In this document: piece after piece, positions 18,252-26,765 of the stretch | How the letters are laid out: each line of letters begins with the position of its first letter | Position numbering within the stretch: the first letter of the stretch is position 1 | Origin: CAWGGS01 sp963822095 | GTDB lineage: Bacteria > Desulfobacterota > Desulfobulbia > Desulfobulbales > Desulfocapsaceae | Assembly (NCBI GenBank): GCA_963822095.1 | Contig: CAWGGS010000030.1 | Span: forward strand, 5,318-69,317 | DNA: 64,000 nucleotides | Direction: 5' to 3' | Translations under genes and position numbers: made by a program | Notes under the pieces: model-generated | Database searches by the model: none | What the model was told of the DNA's origin: nothing | The model's input: the letters and a program-made list of their open reading frames with translations, nothing else

Positions 18252-18947
18252 CTATTTCCCTGTAGGTGATTCACCTACAGGATTAATATTATTCTTACCC
18301 GAACTATCCCTTACCGCCCAAAGAACAGCGCAACGGTTGAGTTCAGCCCCATTTTTAAGGCAGAGCTTTTGTTTGATTCGATCCCTATAGGTTCCGATGG
18401 TCTTGACACTGAGACACATCTTGGTTGCAATTTCTCCGGTCGAAAGTCCTGAGCCAATCTGTCTGTACACTTCCAGTTCCCGGTCGGTTAACACCTCTTC
18501 GGTCGGCGCACTCTGAAACTCCGGATTGATCTGAAATTTATCCAGCATGTGATTCATCATGTTTTCACTTAGGAAGATTTTCCCGGCAAGAATCTTCCTA
18601 ATGGCAAGGATGATCGACTCGGAGGCCTCTTTTTTCATAACATAGCCACGGGCACCGGCACGTATTGCCCGTTCCGCCCATACGGATTCATCATGCATGG
18701 ACAGGACTAAAACAGGAATGCTCCTTCCTCCGGAGGTAATCTCTTTGACCAAGTCAAGTCCGTTATCCTCGGAAAGTGAAATATCTATTACCGCCATATC
18801 CGGTTTTTCTTCAACCAGCGCCTTCTTGGCGGAACGGATATCTTCAGCCGCCGCGCAGACTGAAAATCCCTCTTCCTGGTTAAGCAATTCTGTCATTCCC
18901 ATCCTGAAGATAGGGTGATCATCCACAACCAATATCCTCACCGTCAT
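18252..18947 (-). CDS. NarL/LuxR-type response regulator
   Basis: A 231-residue two-component regulator. The receiver has DD near residue 10, phospho-Asp in MAVIDISL (about residue 55), and the S/K positions in LVLSMHDES and YVMKKEA. The C-terminal LuxR helix-turn-helix is LTDRELEVYRQIGSGLSTGEIATKM. The start overlaps the kinase stop by 4 bases (ATGA), so the two are coupled. Given its place at the head of the fdn genes it probably controls them. No operator can be identified by eye. Confidence 0.92.
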   Translation of the reverse strand: MTVRILVVDDHPIFRMGMTELLNQEEGFSVCAAAEDIRSAKKALVEEKPDMAVIDISLSEDNGLDLVKEITSGGRSIPVLVLSMHDESVWAERAIRAGARGYVMKKEASESIILAIRKILAGKIFLSENMMNHMLDKFQINPEFQSAPTEEVLTDRELEVYRQIGSGLSTGEIATKMCLSVKTIGTYRDRIKQKLCLKNGAELNRCAVLWAVRDSSGKNNINPVGESPTGK

Positions 18948-21376
18948 ATGATAACCTCTCCGGTCAATGTCACCAGGGTTCCCCCTTTGACTCCCGCCCG
19001 AATTTCAATGGTTCCTCCAATGGCCTTGGCTCGATATTTCATCGTATGAAACCCCATCCCTTTCCTTTTGCCAGACATGTCACCCACCCCACATCCGTCA
19101 TCGGCAACCCACGCTTTCAGATACTTTCCCTCTTTTGCCAAAGTAATATCGATCCGGCCGGGCTTTCCATGTTTTGCCGCATTGAAGACCGCCTCACGGA
19201 TAATATAATAGATATGGGTCGCAACGTTATTATCAACTAAACCGATCTTACTGTCAAAGGACAATATGCAGTGAATAGTAAAGAGGTTATCTATCTCCAT
19301 CACCAGTTCCTCGATCGAGGCCTCAAGCCCATTCTCTATGAGATGCACCGGATAGAGACCATGGGAGAGCCTGCGCGTCTTTTCGATGGCATTTCGGATC
19401 AGATCCCTGATGACACCCAGTTGCAAAGCCTTGTCTGGAGCCTCACTTTCAAGCTTTTTCTGCAGAACCTTACTGAGCATTTCCACCCCACTCAAATGAG
19501 AACCCAGATCATCATGGAGGTCTCGGCCTATCTGGCTCTTCTCTTCCTGGGTGATGGCTATTATCTGACGTTCAAGCCGTTCCATTTCCTTTTCCGAGCA
19601 GGTCTTTAAAACATGCAGCCACATACCTTCAAAAAGCATCCGAACCTGTCTGATATCCGAATGATCGTAGCCCATCGCATTTTCACAGATACCTGCCACA
19701 AGGACTATCTTTCCTCCGCTTTCAATCGGAACATCGATATGGCGTTTGACGTTCCCGGAATATGGGAAAAACGCCGCATCATCCTCTTCCGGAACTTCAT
19801 TTACAATTAATTCCTTTTTGCTCAACACAACAACCCCTGGGAATCCGCACTCCTCGATGCGACAAGGACGCTGCGGATCTCCATCTGAAAACTGCCGTTG
19901 CCTTCCTTCGCTTCGGTAGACTGAGCAGATTGTCAGATGGGTCTGGGCATCATTGACCAGCGCCAGATAGCCCTCCTCGCTCCGCGTGATTCGAACAATC
20001 CTTTCAAGGGTAAAATCATAGATATCCTGAATTGAATGGCCTTCCATCTTCCCGAGCTGCAACAGGGTATCCAACCGTAATTCGTCCCTGCGCAAGAGCA
20101 GATCCTTTAAGATCATATCATCGACCATGCGGTTGGCTAAAAGAGCAAGTTCTTCAAACTCGCTGAACACAAGGTCCTGATCATGAATTTTAACCTTCGA
20201 ATCTGCAGCCTTACGGAAAAAATCTGTAAACAGGCCAATCTCATGCCTGATTTTCAAGGAATAAGAATAGGCCGCCACAAGAAGCAAGGTGACGGCAATG
20301 GAAAAAAGAGCTACAAAAAGAAAGATGTTTTTAAAGGCGATCTTTTTATAGGTCCTGGTCTCTCGTTCTATAGCCTTTTCCATCTCGTCCATATTCACAC
20401 TGGTCCCCAACACCCATTGCCAATTGGTATACGTTCTTACGAAACTGAGGCGCTGCGAGAGTTTTGAGTGTGGTCCTTCCCGATTGGTATAAACGACATA
20501 TCCAGCACCTTTTTTGTTCTTACTGGACTGCAGGAGTTGTCGGCCATACGGCATTCCAGTGTTGCTGACCAGACCGTTGATCGACCGGCCGATAAGTTGT
20601 TCATCCTTGTCGCAGATAATCGTTCCATCGGAACGGAAAACAAATATTTCACCTTGTTTGCTAAATTGGATTTTCTGAATCCTGGCCAGAACGTCGTGCT
20701 GGATAATCTCCTGCATATCGTCGATATACATTCCAGCTCCAATATACCAATCAAACGGCTTGAAATATTTGACGAAAGAGATTTTCGGATAGCTTTTGCC
20801 CCCTTGGTTTCGTTTCGACCAGTTATAGCGATAGAAGCCCGCCTCCTTCTCACGGACGATGGCAATAAATTCCTCGACCAGGTTCTTGCCCTGCATATCT
20901 TCCAGTGACAGGCTCCTTGTCCCTTCATAGGACGGATCATCAGCAAAGAGATCAACAATTCCATTACTTACCCTGCCAGCAAAGTAATAGCCACGACCAT
21001 TATTCCATCGGATCGGCCGCAGGATCTCGACCACCATGGCCCGCAACTCATCCACATTCTTTTCATCCTTGTACAGACTGTAGATATGAGATGCTATGGA
21101 ATAGGCGGTCTGGACCTTCTGCCGTATCTCTTTTTCAATGATCATATCTGTCTGTGAACGTTTATATTCTATGAAATCGGTCACATTACCGGCCTCTTCC
21201 CTCAGCCTGTCGCGATACCTGTTTTCGTAGTTCTCCCGGATATTGTCGATGCTTTCCTGATAGGCCCGGTATTCATTATACAACCAGAAGCCCCCGACAA
21301 AGAGCATCAACGAAAGGATTACGGTTATCGATGTATAAAAGGGCGCTGATGATAGGGATACTTTTCGCAATCTCAC
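18944..21376 (-). CDS. Membrane sensor histidine kinase with Cache domains and GAF
   Basis: An 810-residue kinase. A membrane helix near residues 12-34 is followed by a large periplasmic region with two Cache-like units (FVKYFKPFDWYIGAGMYIDDMQ; YTNWQWVLGTSVNMDEMEKA) and a second helix near 345-368. A GAF-like segment (about 455-600) precedes a HisKA_3 dimerisation box with phospho-His in IGRDLHDDLGSHLSG, and a HATPase (VADDGCGVGD, KGMGFHTMKYRA). Start is GTG 21376. The partner is the overlapping NarL-type regulator. The adjacent periplasmic binding protein may present the ligand to the Cache region; this is inference. Confidence 0.92.
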   Translation of the reverse strand: MRLRKVSLSSAPFYTSITVILSLMLFVGGFWLYNEYRAYQESIDNIRENYENRYRDRLREEAGNVTDFIEYKRSQTDMIIEKEIRQKVQTAYSIASHIYSLYKDEKNVDELRAMVVEILRPIRWNNGRGYYFAGRVSNGIVDLFADDPSYEGTRSLSLEDMQGKNLVEEFIAIVREKEAGFYRYNWSKRNQGGKSYPKISFVKYFKPFDWYIGAGMYIDDMQEIIQHDVLARIQKIQFSKQGEIFVFRSDGTIICDKDEQLIGRSINGLVSNTGMPYGRQLLQSSKNKKGAGYVVYTNREGPHSKLSQRLSFVRTYTNWQWVLGTSVNMDEMEKAIERETRTYKKIAFKNIFLFVALFSIAVTLLLVAAYSYSLKIRHEIGLFTDFFRKAADSKVKIHDQDLVFSEFEELALLANRMVDDMILKDLLLRRDELRLDTLLQLGKMEGHSIQDIYDFTLERIVRITRSEEGYLALVNDAQTHLTICSVYRSEGRQRQFSDGDPQRPCRIEECGFPGVVVLSKKELIVNEVPEEDDAAFFPYSGNVKRHIDVPIESGGKIVLVAGICENAMGYDHSDIRQVRMLFEGMWLHVLKTCSEKEMERLERQIIAITQEEKSQIGRDLHDDLGSHLSGVEMLSKVLQKKLESEAPDKALQLGVIRDLIRNAIEKTRRLSHGLYPVHLIENGLEASIEELVMEIDNLFTIHCILSFDSKIGLVDNNVATHIYYIIREAVFNAAKHGKPGRIDITLAKEGKYLKAWVADDGCGVGDMSGKRKGMGFHTMKYRAKAIGGTIEIRAGVKGGTLVTLTGEVII

Positions 21377-21610
21377 AGCTCACTCAAGCCGCGCAAGTTC
21401 ATAACGTCTGCAGACAGGTCATGGCTGGGGCGGCAACAATATTGATTTAGAAGCTGTAAATGAATCACATGGACAAATTTGCCCTCAGATTTTGGCCAGA
21501 TTTGACCGAATTGATTGAGACGAACCGCAGACGCAGCAGAGCTACGTTGAGGATTTGGCGATTGAGGTTCGACCAAAGGTGGCCTGAAGAGGAGATGCAA
21601 GATGTCCATG

Positions 21611-22810
21611 TTATCTGTTTACAGTTCCTTTGTCTTCAATGATATGAATGGTAGGACTTATCCTCGTTAAATAGACGGCATTCATACCCTGATGATCATG
21701 GGGGCCGAATTGCAAGACCAGCCCGCCAAGATCAAAGGTTCCAATCGTCTCCATCGTGGTAATAAAGTTCTCCCGGGTCAAATCACCTGGAACAGCGCGG
21801 GCGATCCGGCCAAAAAGTTTGCCGGCGATATACCCTTCCAACGAGACGAAACCGATCGGATAATCGTGTTGGAATTTTCCCATCGCTTCGGTATATTCCT
21901 GAACAATCGGGATACGCGTGTCCTCGGGGTCAGGCACAACCTGGGAGACGATCACATTCTTCCCGTACCCCCCCAAGACCTTCTGTAGACTCTCGGTTCC
22001 GACAAAGGAGATATTGCAGAATATCTGCTGCCTTTGTATCTTGCTCTTGCTCAACTTGATAAACTCAGCACATGCGGAATAGGTCCCGACAAGGATGACC
22101 GCCTCGGGCTTGGCCCGATTGATATCTCTTAGTCCCCCCATGACAGCCACGGTATTTCGCTCGTAGTTTCCCTTCGAGACAAGAGACATCCCCCTTTTAT
22201 TTAAGGCTCTCTTAATGCCTTCGAGGCCAGCGAATCCATAACTGTCATTTTGATAGAAACAAGCGATTTTTTTTACTTTCTTCACGTCAACCAGATACGA
22301 GACCAATCTTTCCATTTCCTGAAAATAACTGGCACGCACATTGATAACGTACCTCTTGAATGGAACCCGAAGGAATTGGGCGCCGGTAAAGGGCGCAAAA
22401 AAGGGAATTTTCCACTTTCCAATTAAAGGGACAACAGCCTCCGAGGTCGGAGTGCCCACCTCACCGATAAGCATAAAGACATGCGCATTCCGAACCAGAT
22501 CTTTGGTATTCCGCACCGCCCGATCAGGCTCATAGCCATCATCCAGGCTGATAAGATGAATTGTCCGTCCATGAATCCCACCATTATCATTGATCTTGGA
22601 AAAGGCGGCAAACAGTCCCGAGCGCATTTCCTGGCCTATATTTTCAGCAGGACCGCTGAGCGCACAGGACTCCCCCAGGACAATGGGGCCCTTTTCTTGG
22701 GCTTGGACAGTATGCGTACCACCGAAAAAAATGAGAAGAATCAGGGACAACAAGACAAGACGCCTGTTTGGCAACAGGCATGAGAAGACGGCATCACCAA
22801 ATGTATACAT
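21611..22810 (-). CDS. Periplasmic ligand-binding protein (Peripla_BP_6, Leu/Ile/Val type)
   Basis: A 399-residue exported protein: a hydrophobic signal (LVLLSLILLIFFGGTHTVQA) then a type I periplasmic binding fold (LGESCALSGPAENIGQEMRSG, GRTIHLISLDDGYEPDRAVRNTKDLV). No permease or ATPase genes are nearby. Because it heads the kinase-regulator pair, it is more likely a sensing accessory than a transporter part. Start ATG 22810 lies behind AGGAGGT. Between its stop and the kinase is about 235 bases with only a weak 78-codon frame. The ligand is unknown; a short carboxylate such as formate is a guess. Confidence 0.88.
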   Translation of the reverse strand: MYTFGDAVFSCLLPNRRLVLLSLILLIFFGGTHTVQAQEKGPIVLGESCALSGPAENIGQEMRSGLFAAFSKINDNGGIHGRTIHLISLDDGYEPDRAVRNTKDLVRNAHVFMLIGEVGTPTSEAVVPLIGKWKIPFFAPFTGAQFLRVPFKRYVINVRASYFQEMERLVSYLVDVKKVKKIACFYQNDSYGFAGLEGIKRALNKRGMSLVSKGNYERNTVAVMGGLRDINRAKPEAVILVGTYSACAEFIKLSKSKIQRQQIFCNISFVGTESLQKVLGGYGKNVIVSQVVPDPEDTRIPIVQEYTEAMGKFQHDYPIGFVSLEGYIAGKLFGRIARAVPGDLTRENFITTMETIGTFDLGGLVLQFGPHDHQGMNAVYLTRISPTIHIIEDKGTVNR

Positions 22811-23090
22811 TTTAGGCGACCTCCTCTTTTTATATAAGCGTCTCCGGACAGCGCCAACCTGGGCATGCCGAAGTACCGACCTATTATATTTTCGTAACTT
22901 TTGGCCAGTCTATTTGCTCCGGCCACTCTGGTTACAAGCTCGTTTCCTCCGTTACCAGCCTATAATTTCATATCTGATCAGGTTAATAATGTTGAAAACT
23001 TTCTTAACACTCTATACCATGTAGCCTGCTTATGAAAAAGGGGTAATGCCCTTTTTCCAACCGATACAGCCCAAGAGATAATGTACTATC
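22811..23090. promoter_or_regulatory. Divergent promoter region between binding-protein operon and fdhD
   Basis: 280 bases separating two divergent formate-dehydrogenase transcription units. A TTGAAA...TATACC pair near 22991-23018 points towards fdhD but its spacing is poor. There is no clear palindromic operator. This is the natural place for the NarL-type regulator to bind. Confidence 0.35.
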
Positions 23091-23858
23091 ATGAGCGAAA
23101 AGGTAACCCTCTCTCATTTTTCCACGATCATAGATCCGGAAGGCTATACCAGACGAGAAGAAATACTTGCAGTCGAAACCCCTTATACGGTAGCCCTCAA
23201 CGATAATCCCATCGGTTCTTCCATGGTTTTGCCGATTGGGTTGGAGGAGTTCGGGGTCGGCTTTCTCTTCGGACAAGGATATATAAAATCTTCTCAAGAG
23301 GTTAAAGAGGTCTATGTCTGCCCAGACGGGAGGATCTCGGTCTATGCGGATGTGGAAGACACCCCGCCCAAGGAAGTCATAATCACTTCCGGTTGCGGCG
23401 GCACAGGAAAGATTTCCAAAGAAATGTTGACCGGGGCCTTTGAACCTCTCCAGGATTATTCTCTTCCTTTCCCAGAAATCAGGGAGTTCATCCTCCAGGT
23501 TTTACATGCCTCCCAATTTAACAGAGAAACCCACTGCGTGCATGGTTGCGGTCTCTGGGCCGATGGGGAATTAAAAGCCTTCTTCGAGGATGTCGGACGT
23601 CATAATGCGGTGGATAAAATTATGGGTGCCATCCTTCTCGACAAAGCTCCGGCTCGTGCTGCTATTTATACCACCGGCAGGCTCACCTCGGATATGGTCC
23701 TCAAATGTGCCCGCATCGGTATCCCGATCATCATGTCCCGTACAGCTGCCTCTTCCTTGGGACTGGCCATTGCCGACCGGGCGGGAGCGACTCTGATCGG
23801 ATACGCCCGTCCGGAGAGGGTAAATGCCTTTACCTCCCCTGAACGTATCATCCTTTAA
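23091..23858 (+). CDS. fdhD: Formate dehydrogenase accessory sulfurtransferase FdhD
   Basis: A 255-residue protein with FdhD landmarks: RREEILAVETPYTVALND, TSGCGGTGK (loop with Cys), CVHGCGLW and EDVGRHNAVDKIMG, then TGRLTSDMVLKCARIGIPI and SRTAASSLGLAIADRAG. FdhD passes sulfur from IscS to the molybdenum cofactor of formate dehydrogenase, which is needed for activity. It is divergent from the fdn operon, so the two share the intergenic region. Confidence 0.96.
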   Translation: MSEKVTLSHFSTIIDPEGYTRREEILAVETPYTVALNDNPIGSSMVLPIGLEEFGVGFLFGQGYIKSSQEVKEVYVCPDGRISVYADVEDTPPKEVIITSGCGGTGKISKEMLTGAFEPLQDYSLPFPEIREFILQVLHASQFNRETHCVHGCGLWADGELKAFFEDVGRHNAVDKIMGAILLDKAPARAAIYTTGRLTSDMVLKCARIGIPIIMSRTAASSLGLAIADRAGATLIGYARPERVNAFTSPERIIL

Positions 23859-23984
23859 GGAAGTAAATGTTCCCCATCGCCCTATCCGGAGTCTGCGCTT
23901 TCCGGCGCGCGATCAGGCTGCCGGGCATAGGTCTATTCTATGCGGTTGCTGGCGACTGTGAGAAGATGGGGTGCCTCCAACGGC

Positions 23985-24929
23985 TTACTCCTTTTCCATG
24001 CCAAGCTCGATCAACTTCTCCAGCAGGACGGGAAAAGCAAGGCCATGTTCAGCCGCGGCCTGGGGGAAAAGGCTGGTTGCCGTCATCCCCGGGATAGTAT
24101 TGGTCTCGAGCAGATAGAACTTCCCATCATCGGTAAGTATCATATCCGTCCTGGAATATCCACGCAGTTGCAAGGCCCTGTGGGCCTCGACTCCGTACTG
24201 CTGTGCCTTTGCCGCCAGGTCCTGCGCAAGCGGTGCCGGACAAATCTCTTTAGAGGCCCCCGGCTTGTATTTTGCGTCATAATCAAAAAAAGTATATCCC
24301 TCGCCGGGGATGATCTCAATGAGCGGCAAGCCTACGGGATGAGCATTGCCGAGTACTCCCGCCGTTATCTCCCGGCCGGCAATAAACTGCTCAACCATGA
24401 CCTTTGCATCATGGGCAAATGCCTTCTGAATTCCCACGGCCAAATCCGCCTCGGTCCGGGCAATGGTCATGCCGAGGCTCGAACCTTGGCAGACAGGCTT
24501 CACCACTAGCGGCAACCCGAGACGTTTGGCAATATCGGCAGCCGTGGCTCCGCTTGTGTCGTCCACCATTTCCCAGTCGGCAACGGGAAGACCGCGAAGC
24601 CGGTACAACTCCTTAGCCAGGTTCTTATCCATGGCCAAGGCACTCCCCAAGACACCTGAACCTTGGTAGGGGATATCAAGCAGATCCAGCAAACCCTGCA
24701 CCGTCCCATCTTCACCGAAGCGCCCGTGCAAAAGAATAAAGGCAAAATCAATCCTGTCCGCTTCGGCAACCAGAGCTGCAAGGTCGGTCGCGGGGTCATA
24801 TTTAATCACCTGGAATTTTTCAGGATCAAGTGCCTTCTCAACCCCTTGGGCCCCACTCAGGGATACCTCCCGCTCCCCTGATTTTCCACCGGCAAGCAAT
24901 GCTACCCGTAGTCTCTTTTTTTCGCTCAC
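23985..24929 (-). CDS. ddl: D-alanine--D-alanine ligase
   Basis: A 314-residue ATP-grasp enzyme making the D-Ala-D-Ala dipeptide for peptidoglycan. Visible motifs are ALLAGGKSGEREVSLSGAQ, LHGRFGEDGTVQGLLDLLDIPYQGSGV, LPLVVKPVCQGSSLGM and FYLLETNTIPGMTATSLFPQAA. Length is typical. It converges with fdhD and stands apart from any mur cluster. Confidence 0.95.
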   Translation of the reverse strand: MSEKKRLRVALLAGGKSGEREVSLSGAQGVEKALDPEKFQVIKYDPATDLAALVAEADRIDFAFILLHGRFGEDGTVQGLLDLLDIPYQGSGVLGSALAMDKNLAKELYRLRGLPVADWEMVDDTSGATAADIAKRLGLPLVVKPVCQGSSLGMTIARTEADLAVGIQKAFAHDAKVMVEQFIAGREITAGVLGNAHPVGLPLIEIIPGEGYTFFDYDAKYKPGASKEICPAPLAQDLAAKAQQYGVEAHRALQLRGYSRTDMILTDDGKFYLLETNTIPGMTATSLFPQAAAEHGLAFPVLLEKLIELGMEKE

Positions 24930-25316
24930 GTCACCACCTCAACGGTTATATTTTACGGAATTCCACATCCCCGGACCGGTTTACAGGCTCTCTGTTCTGA
25001 GACCAACATTGTAAACAGCGTGTGAATCGGTATCTATAAAAACATTATGAATCGTCGGGTACGGAAAAGCATTAAAAAAATTTTCAGCAGACCTCTTGGC
25101 TGGAGATGACTCCCTAGTTTAGAAAATTTTATTGACAGAATTTCTACTTCATTATATAAAAGAAAGATTATTGTCACGAAAAATGGTCAAAAAAATATTA
25201 GCTCGTGGCCGGTGACCCTTCCCAGTAACAAGACCTGTACGATATGGGAAATACGAATCACAGCTATACGGGAATATTTAAATTTTATTAGAATAATTTG
25301 TTAAACGGAGCTCGAG
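24930..25316 (+). promoter_or_regulatory. rpsU upstream region with sigma-70 promoter (25132-25160)
   Basis: 387 bases between ddl and rpsU. TTGACA at 25132-25137, a 17-base spacer and TATAAA at 25155-25160 form a near-consensus housekeeping promoter for rpsU, leaving a leader of about 150 bases. The ribosome site before rpsU is GGAG. No gene is seen in the stretch. Confidence 0.75.
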
Positions 25317-25511
25317 ATGATAGAAGTTGAAGTTCGTGGAGACCTTGAATACGCCATCAGACAGCTGAAGAAAAAGCTGCAGATTGATGGGATAAAAAGA
25401 GAGCTGAAGCGTCGTGAATTCTATGAAAAGCCGAGCGTTAAAAAACGGCGCAAACAAGCTGAAGCACGAAGAAAACTCCGCAAATTCAACCGCATGCGCA
25501 GAACCAGCTGA
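25317..25511 (+). CDS. rpsU: 30S ribosomal protein S21
   Basis: A 64-residue, very basic protein (IEVEVRGDLEYAIRQLKKKLQ, RREFYEKPSVKKRRKQAEARRKLRK). S21 helps 16S rRNA base-pair with Shine-Dalgarno sequences. A strong promoter precedes it, and a long hairpin follows 6 bases after the stop. Confidence 0.96.
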   Translation: MIEVEVRGDLEYAIRQLKKKLQIDGIKRELKRREFYEKPSVKKRRKQAEARRKLRKFNRMRRTS

Positions 25512-26502
25512 ACTCGCGGTTTCCCAAGTTCCCGGCCACCCGGGAGCTTGGGAACCTTCCCCACACCTTCTGCTTTGGCAAGGACCTATCGAACCACCAG
25601 TCCAATCGAATCAGTTTTTCCCCCTTTATGAATCGTTCTTCAGATACCTGACCTCCGAAAGACGCCTTTCCGAAAATACAGTAAAAGCATATTCTTCCGA
25701 TATTTCTTTCTTCTTTTCTTATCTCAAAACACACGGCAAAAAAAATCTTCTCGAAACGGATAGTGGAACCATCCTTGGCTTTCTCGATCAAGCCCGGAAA
25801 AAACAGATCTCACATCGCAGCAACGCCAGGCGTATCTCGGCATTGAAGACCTTTTTCGCCTTTCTTGCATCCGAAGGTCATATTGACCACAACCCACTTT
25901 CCACTATAGATCTACCGCGGGCCGGTCGCACTCTGCCCAAGGCTCTCACCATTGACGAAGTAACGAGACTGCTCGTCCCTCCTTCCGTATTATCGCCGCT
26001 TGTCCTGCGCAACTTTGCAATGCTCTGCCTACTCTACTCCACGGGTCTCAGAGTAACCGAGTTGGTACGCCTGCCGATTTCCGGCTGCAATCTGACCTCC
26101 TGCTTCGTTCGCGTCATCGGCAAAGGCGACAAGGAGAGGATTATTCCCTTTGGTCTGGTGGCGAAGGAACACCTTGAATCCTATCTCCAAAAATCCAGGC
26201 CCCATATTTTAAAAGGGAAACGGAGCAATTTTCTCTTTATCACCTCTCGGGGAAAACCCATGACCCGGCTGCGCTTCTGGCAGATTCTGGAAGAAATAGC
26301 CCTGGCAGCTGGAATTACAAAAAATATCTCTCCGCATATGCTCAGGCATTCCTTTGCCACTCATCTCCTGACCCATGGTGCCGATCTCCGTGCCGTTCAG
26401 ATGATGCTGGGACATTCAGATATCGCCACGACTCAGATATATACCCAAATTGACCAGGATCGCCTGAAAACCATACATAAAAAATTTCACCCGAGAGGAT
26501 AA
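25414..26502 (+). CDS. XerC/XerD-type tyrosine recombinase
   Basis: A tyrosine recombinase, probably for chromosome dimer resolution. The SAM-like N-domain starts about residue 72 (FFRYLTSERRLSENTVKAYSSDISFF). The catalytic set comprises R in YSTGLRVTELVRL, K in GKGDKERIIPF, HMLRHSFATHLL, LGHSDIATTQIYT and the Tyr nucleophile. Translation start is a problem. The only in-frame ATG lies inside rpsU in another frame (25414), and no ATG, GTG or TTG exists between the rpsU stop and the conserved domain. It either starts inside rpsU, making a 70-residue unusual extension, uses a non-standard start, or carries an upstream indel. Domain call secure; start not. Confidence 0.87.
   Translation: MNSMKSRALKNGANKLKHEENSANSTACAEPAELAVSQVPGHPGAWEPSPHLLLWQGPIEPPVQSNQFFPLYESFFRYLTSERRLSENTVKAYSSDISFFFSYLKTHGKKNLLETDSGTILGFLDQARKKQISHRSNARRISALKTFFAFLASEGHIDHNPLSTIDLPRAGRTLPKALTIDEVTRLLVPPSVLSPLVLRNFAMLCLLYSTGLRVTELVRLPISGCNLTSCFVRVIGKGDKERIIPFGLVAKEHLESYLQKSRPHILKGKRSNFLFITSRGKPMTRLRFWQILEEIALAAGITKNISPHMLRHSFATHLLTHGADLRAVQMMLGHSDIATTQIYTQIDQDRLKTIHKKFHPRG
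25518..25556 (+). terminator. Long hairpin after rpsU
   Basis: A 17-bp stem with a 4-base loop (CCAC), one bulged T and one G-U pair: GGTTTCCCAAG...CTTGGGAACC. No proper U-run follows (TTCCCCACACC). It may act as a processing or stabilising hairpin or a weak terminator before the recombinase gene. Confidence 0.55.
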
Positions 26503-26527
26503 TTTTCGTGTTCATCCGATGGGCTGC

Positions 26528-26662
26528 ATGGTAGATTTTCTAAGAAGCCAGGAGACAGAAGAAAAAAGTAATTCTCCCCGACTGCTGTTCCCTGATCAGA
26601 CTCCGGAAATTCTGTTTACCCCTGAAACTCAGCCTATCGGAATGGACATTAATGGTAATTAG
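26528..26662 (+). CDS. Possible 44-residue small protein
   Basis: A short open frame (MVDFLRSQETEEKSNSPRLL...) in the 263-base gap between the recombinase and the DHH-CBS-polyA polymerase gene. The composition is acidic and polar without low complexity. There is no good ribosome site and I know no homologue, so this is only a candidate. Confidence 0.2.
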   Translation: MVDFLRSQETEEKSNSPRLLFPDQTPEILFTPETQPIGMDINGN

Positions 26663-26765
26663 ATCGGAAATAACAAGAAGGATTGGAACTGAGGATATTG
26701 ATCAACCTGTTTTTCCCCTGGTTTCTGACTCCTGAGTTCTTATACAACCTCCTCAAAGCAATCGC

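Noticed and set aside
21373..21609. 78-codon minus-strand frame between the binding protein and the kinase
   Set aside because: It fills the gap exactly and overlaps the kinase GTG, but composition is irregular and no family is recognised. Kept only as a remote possibility of a coupling leader.
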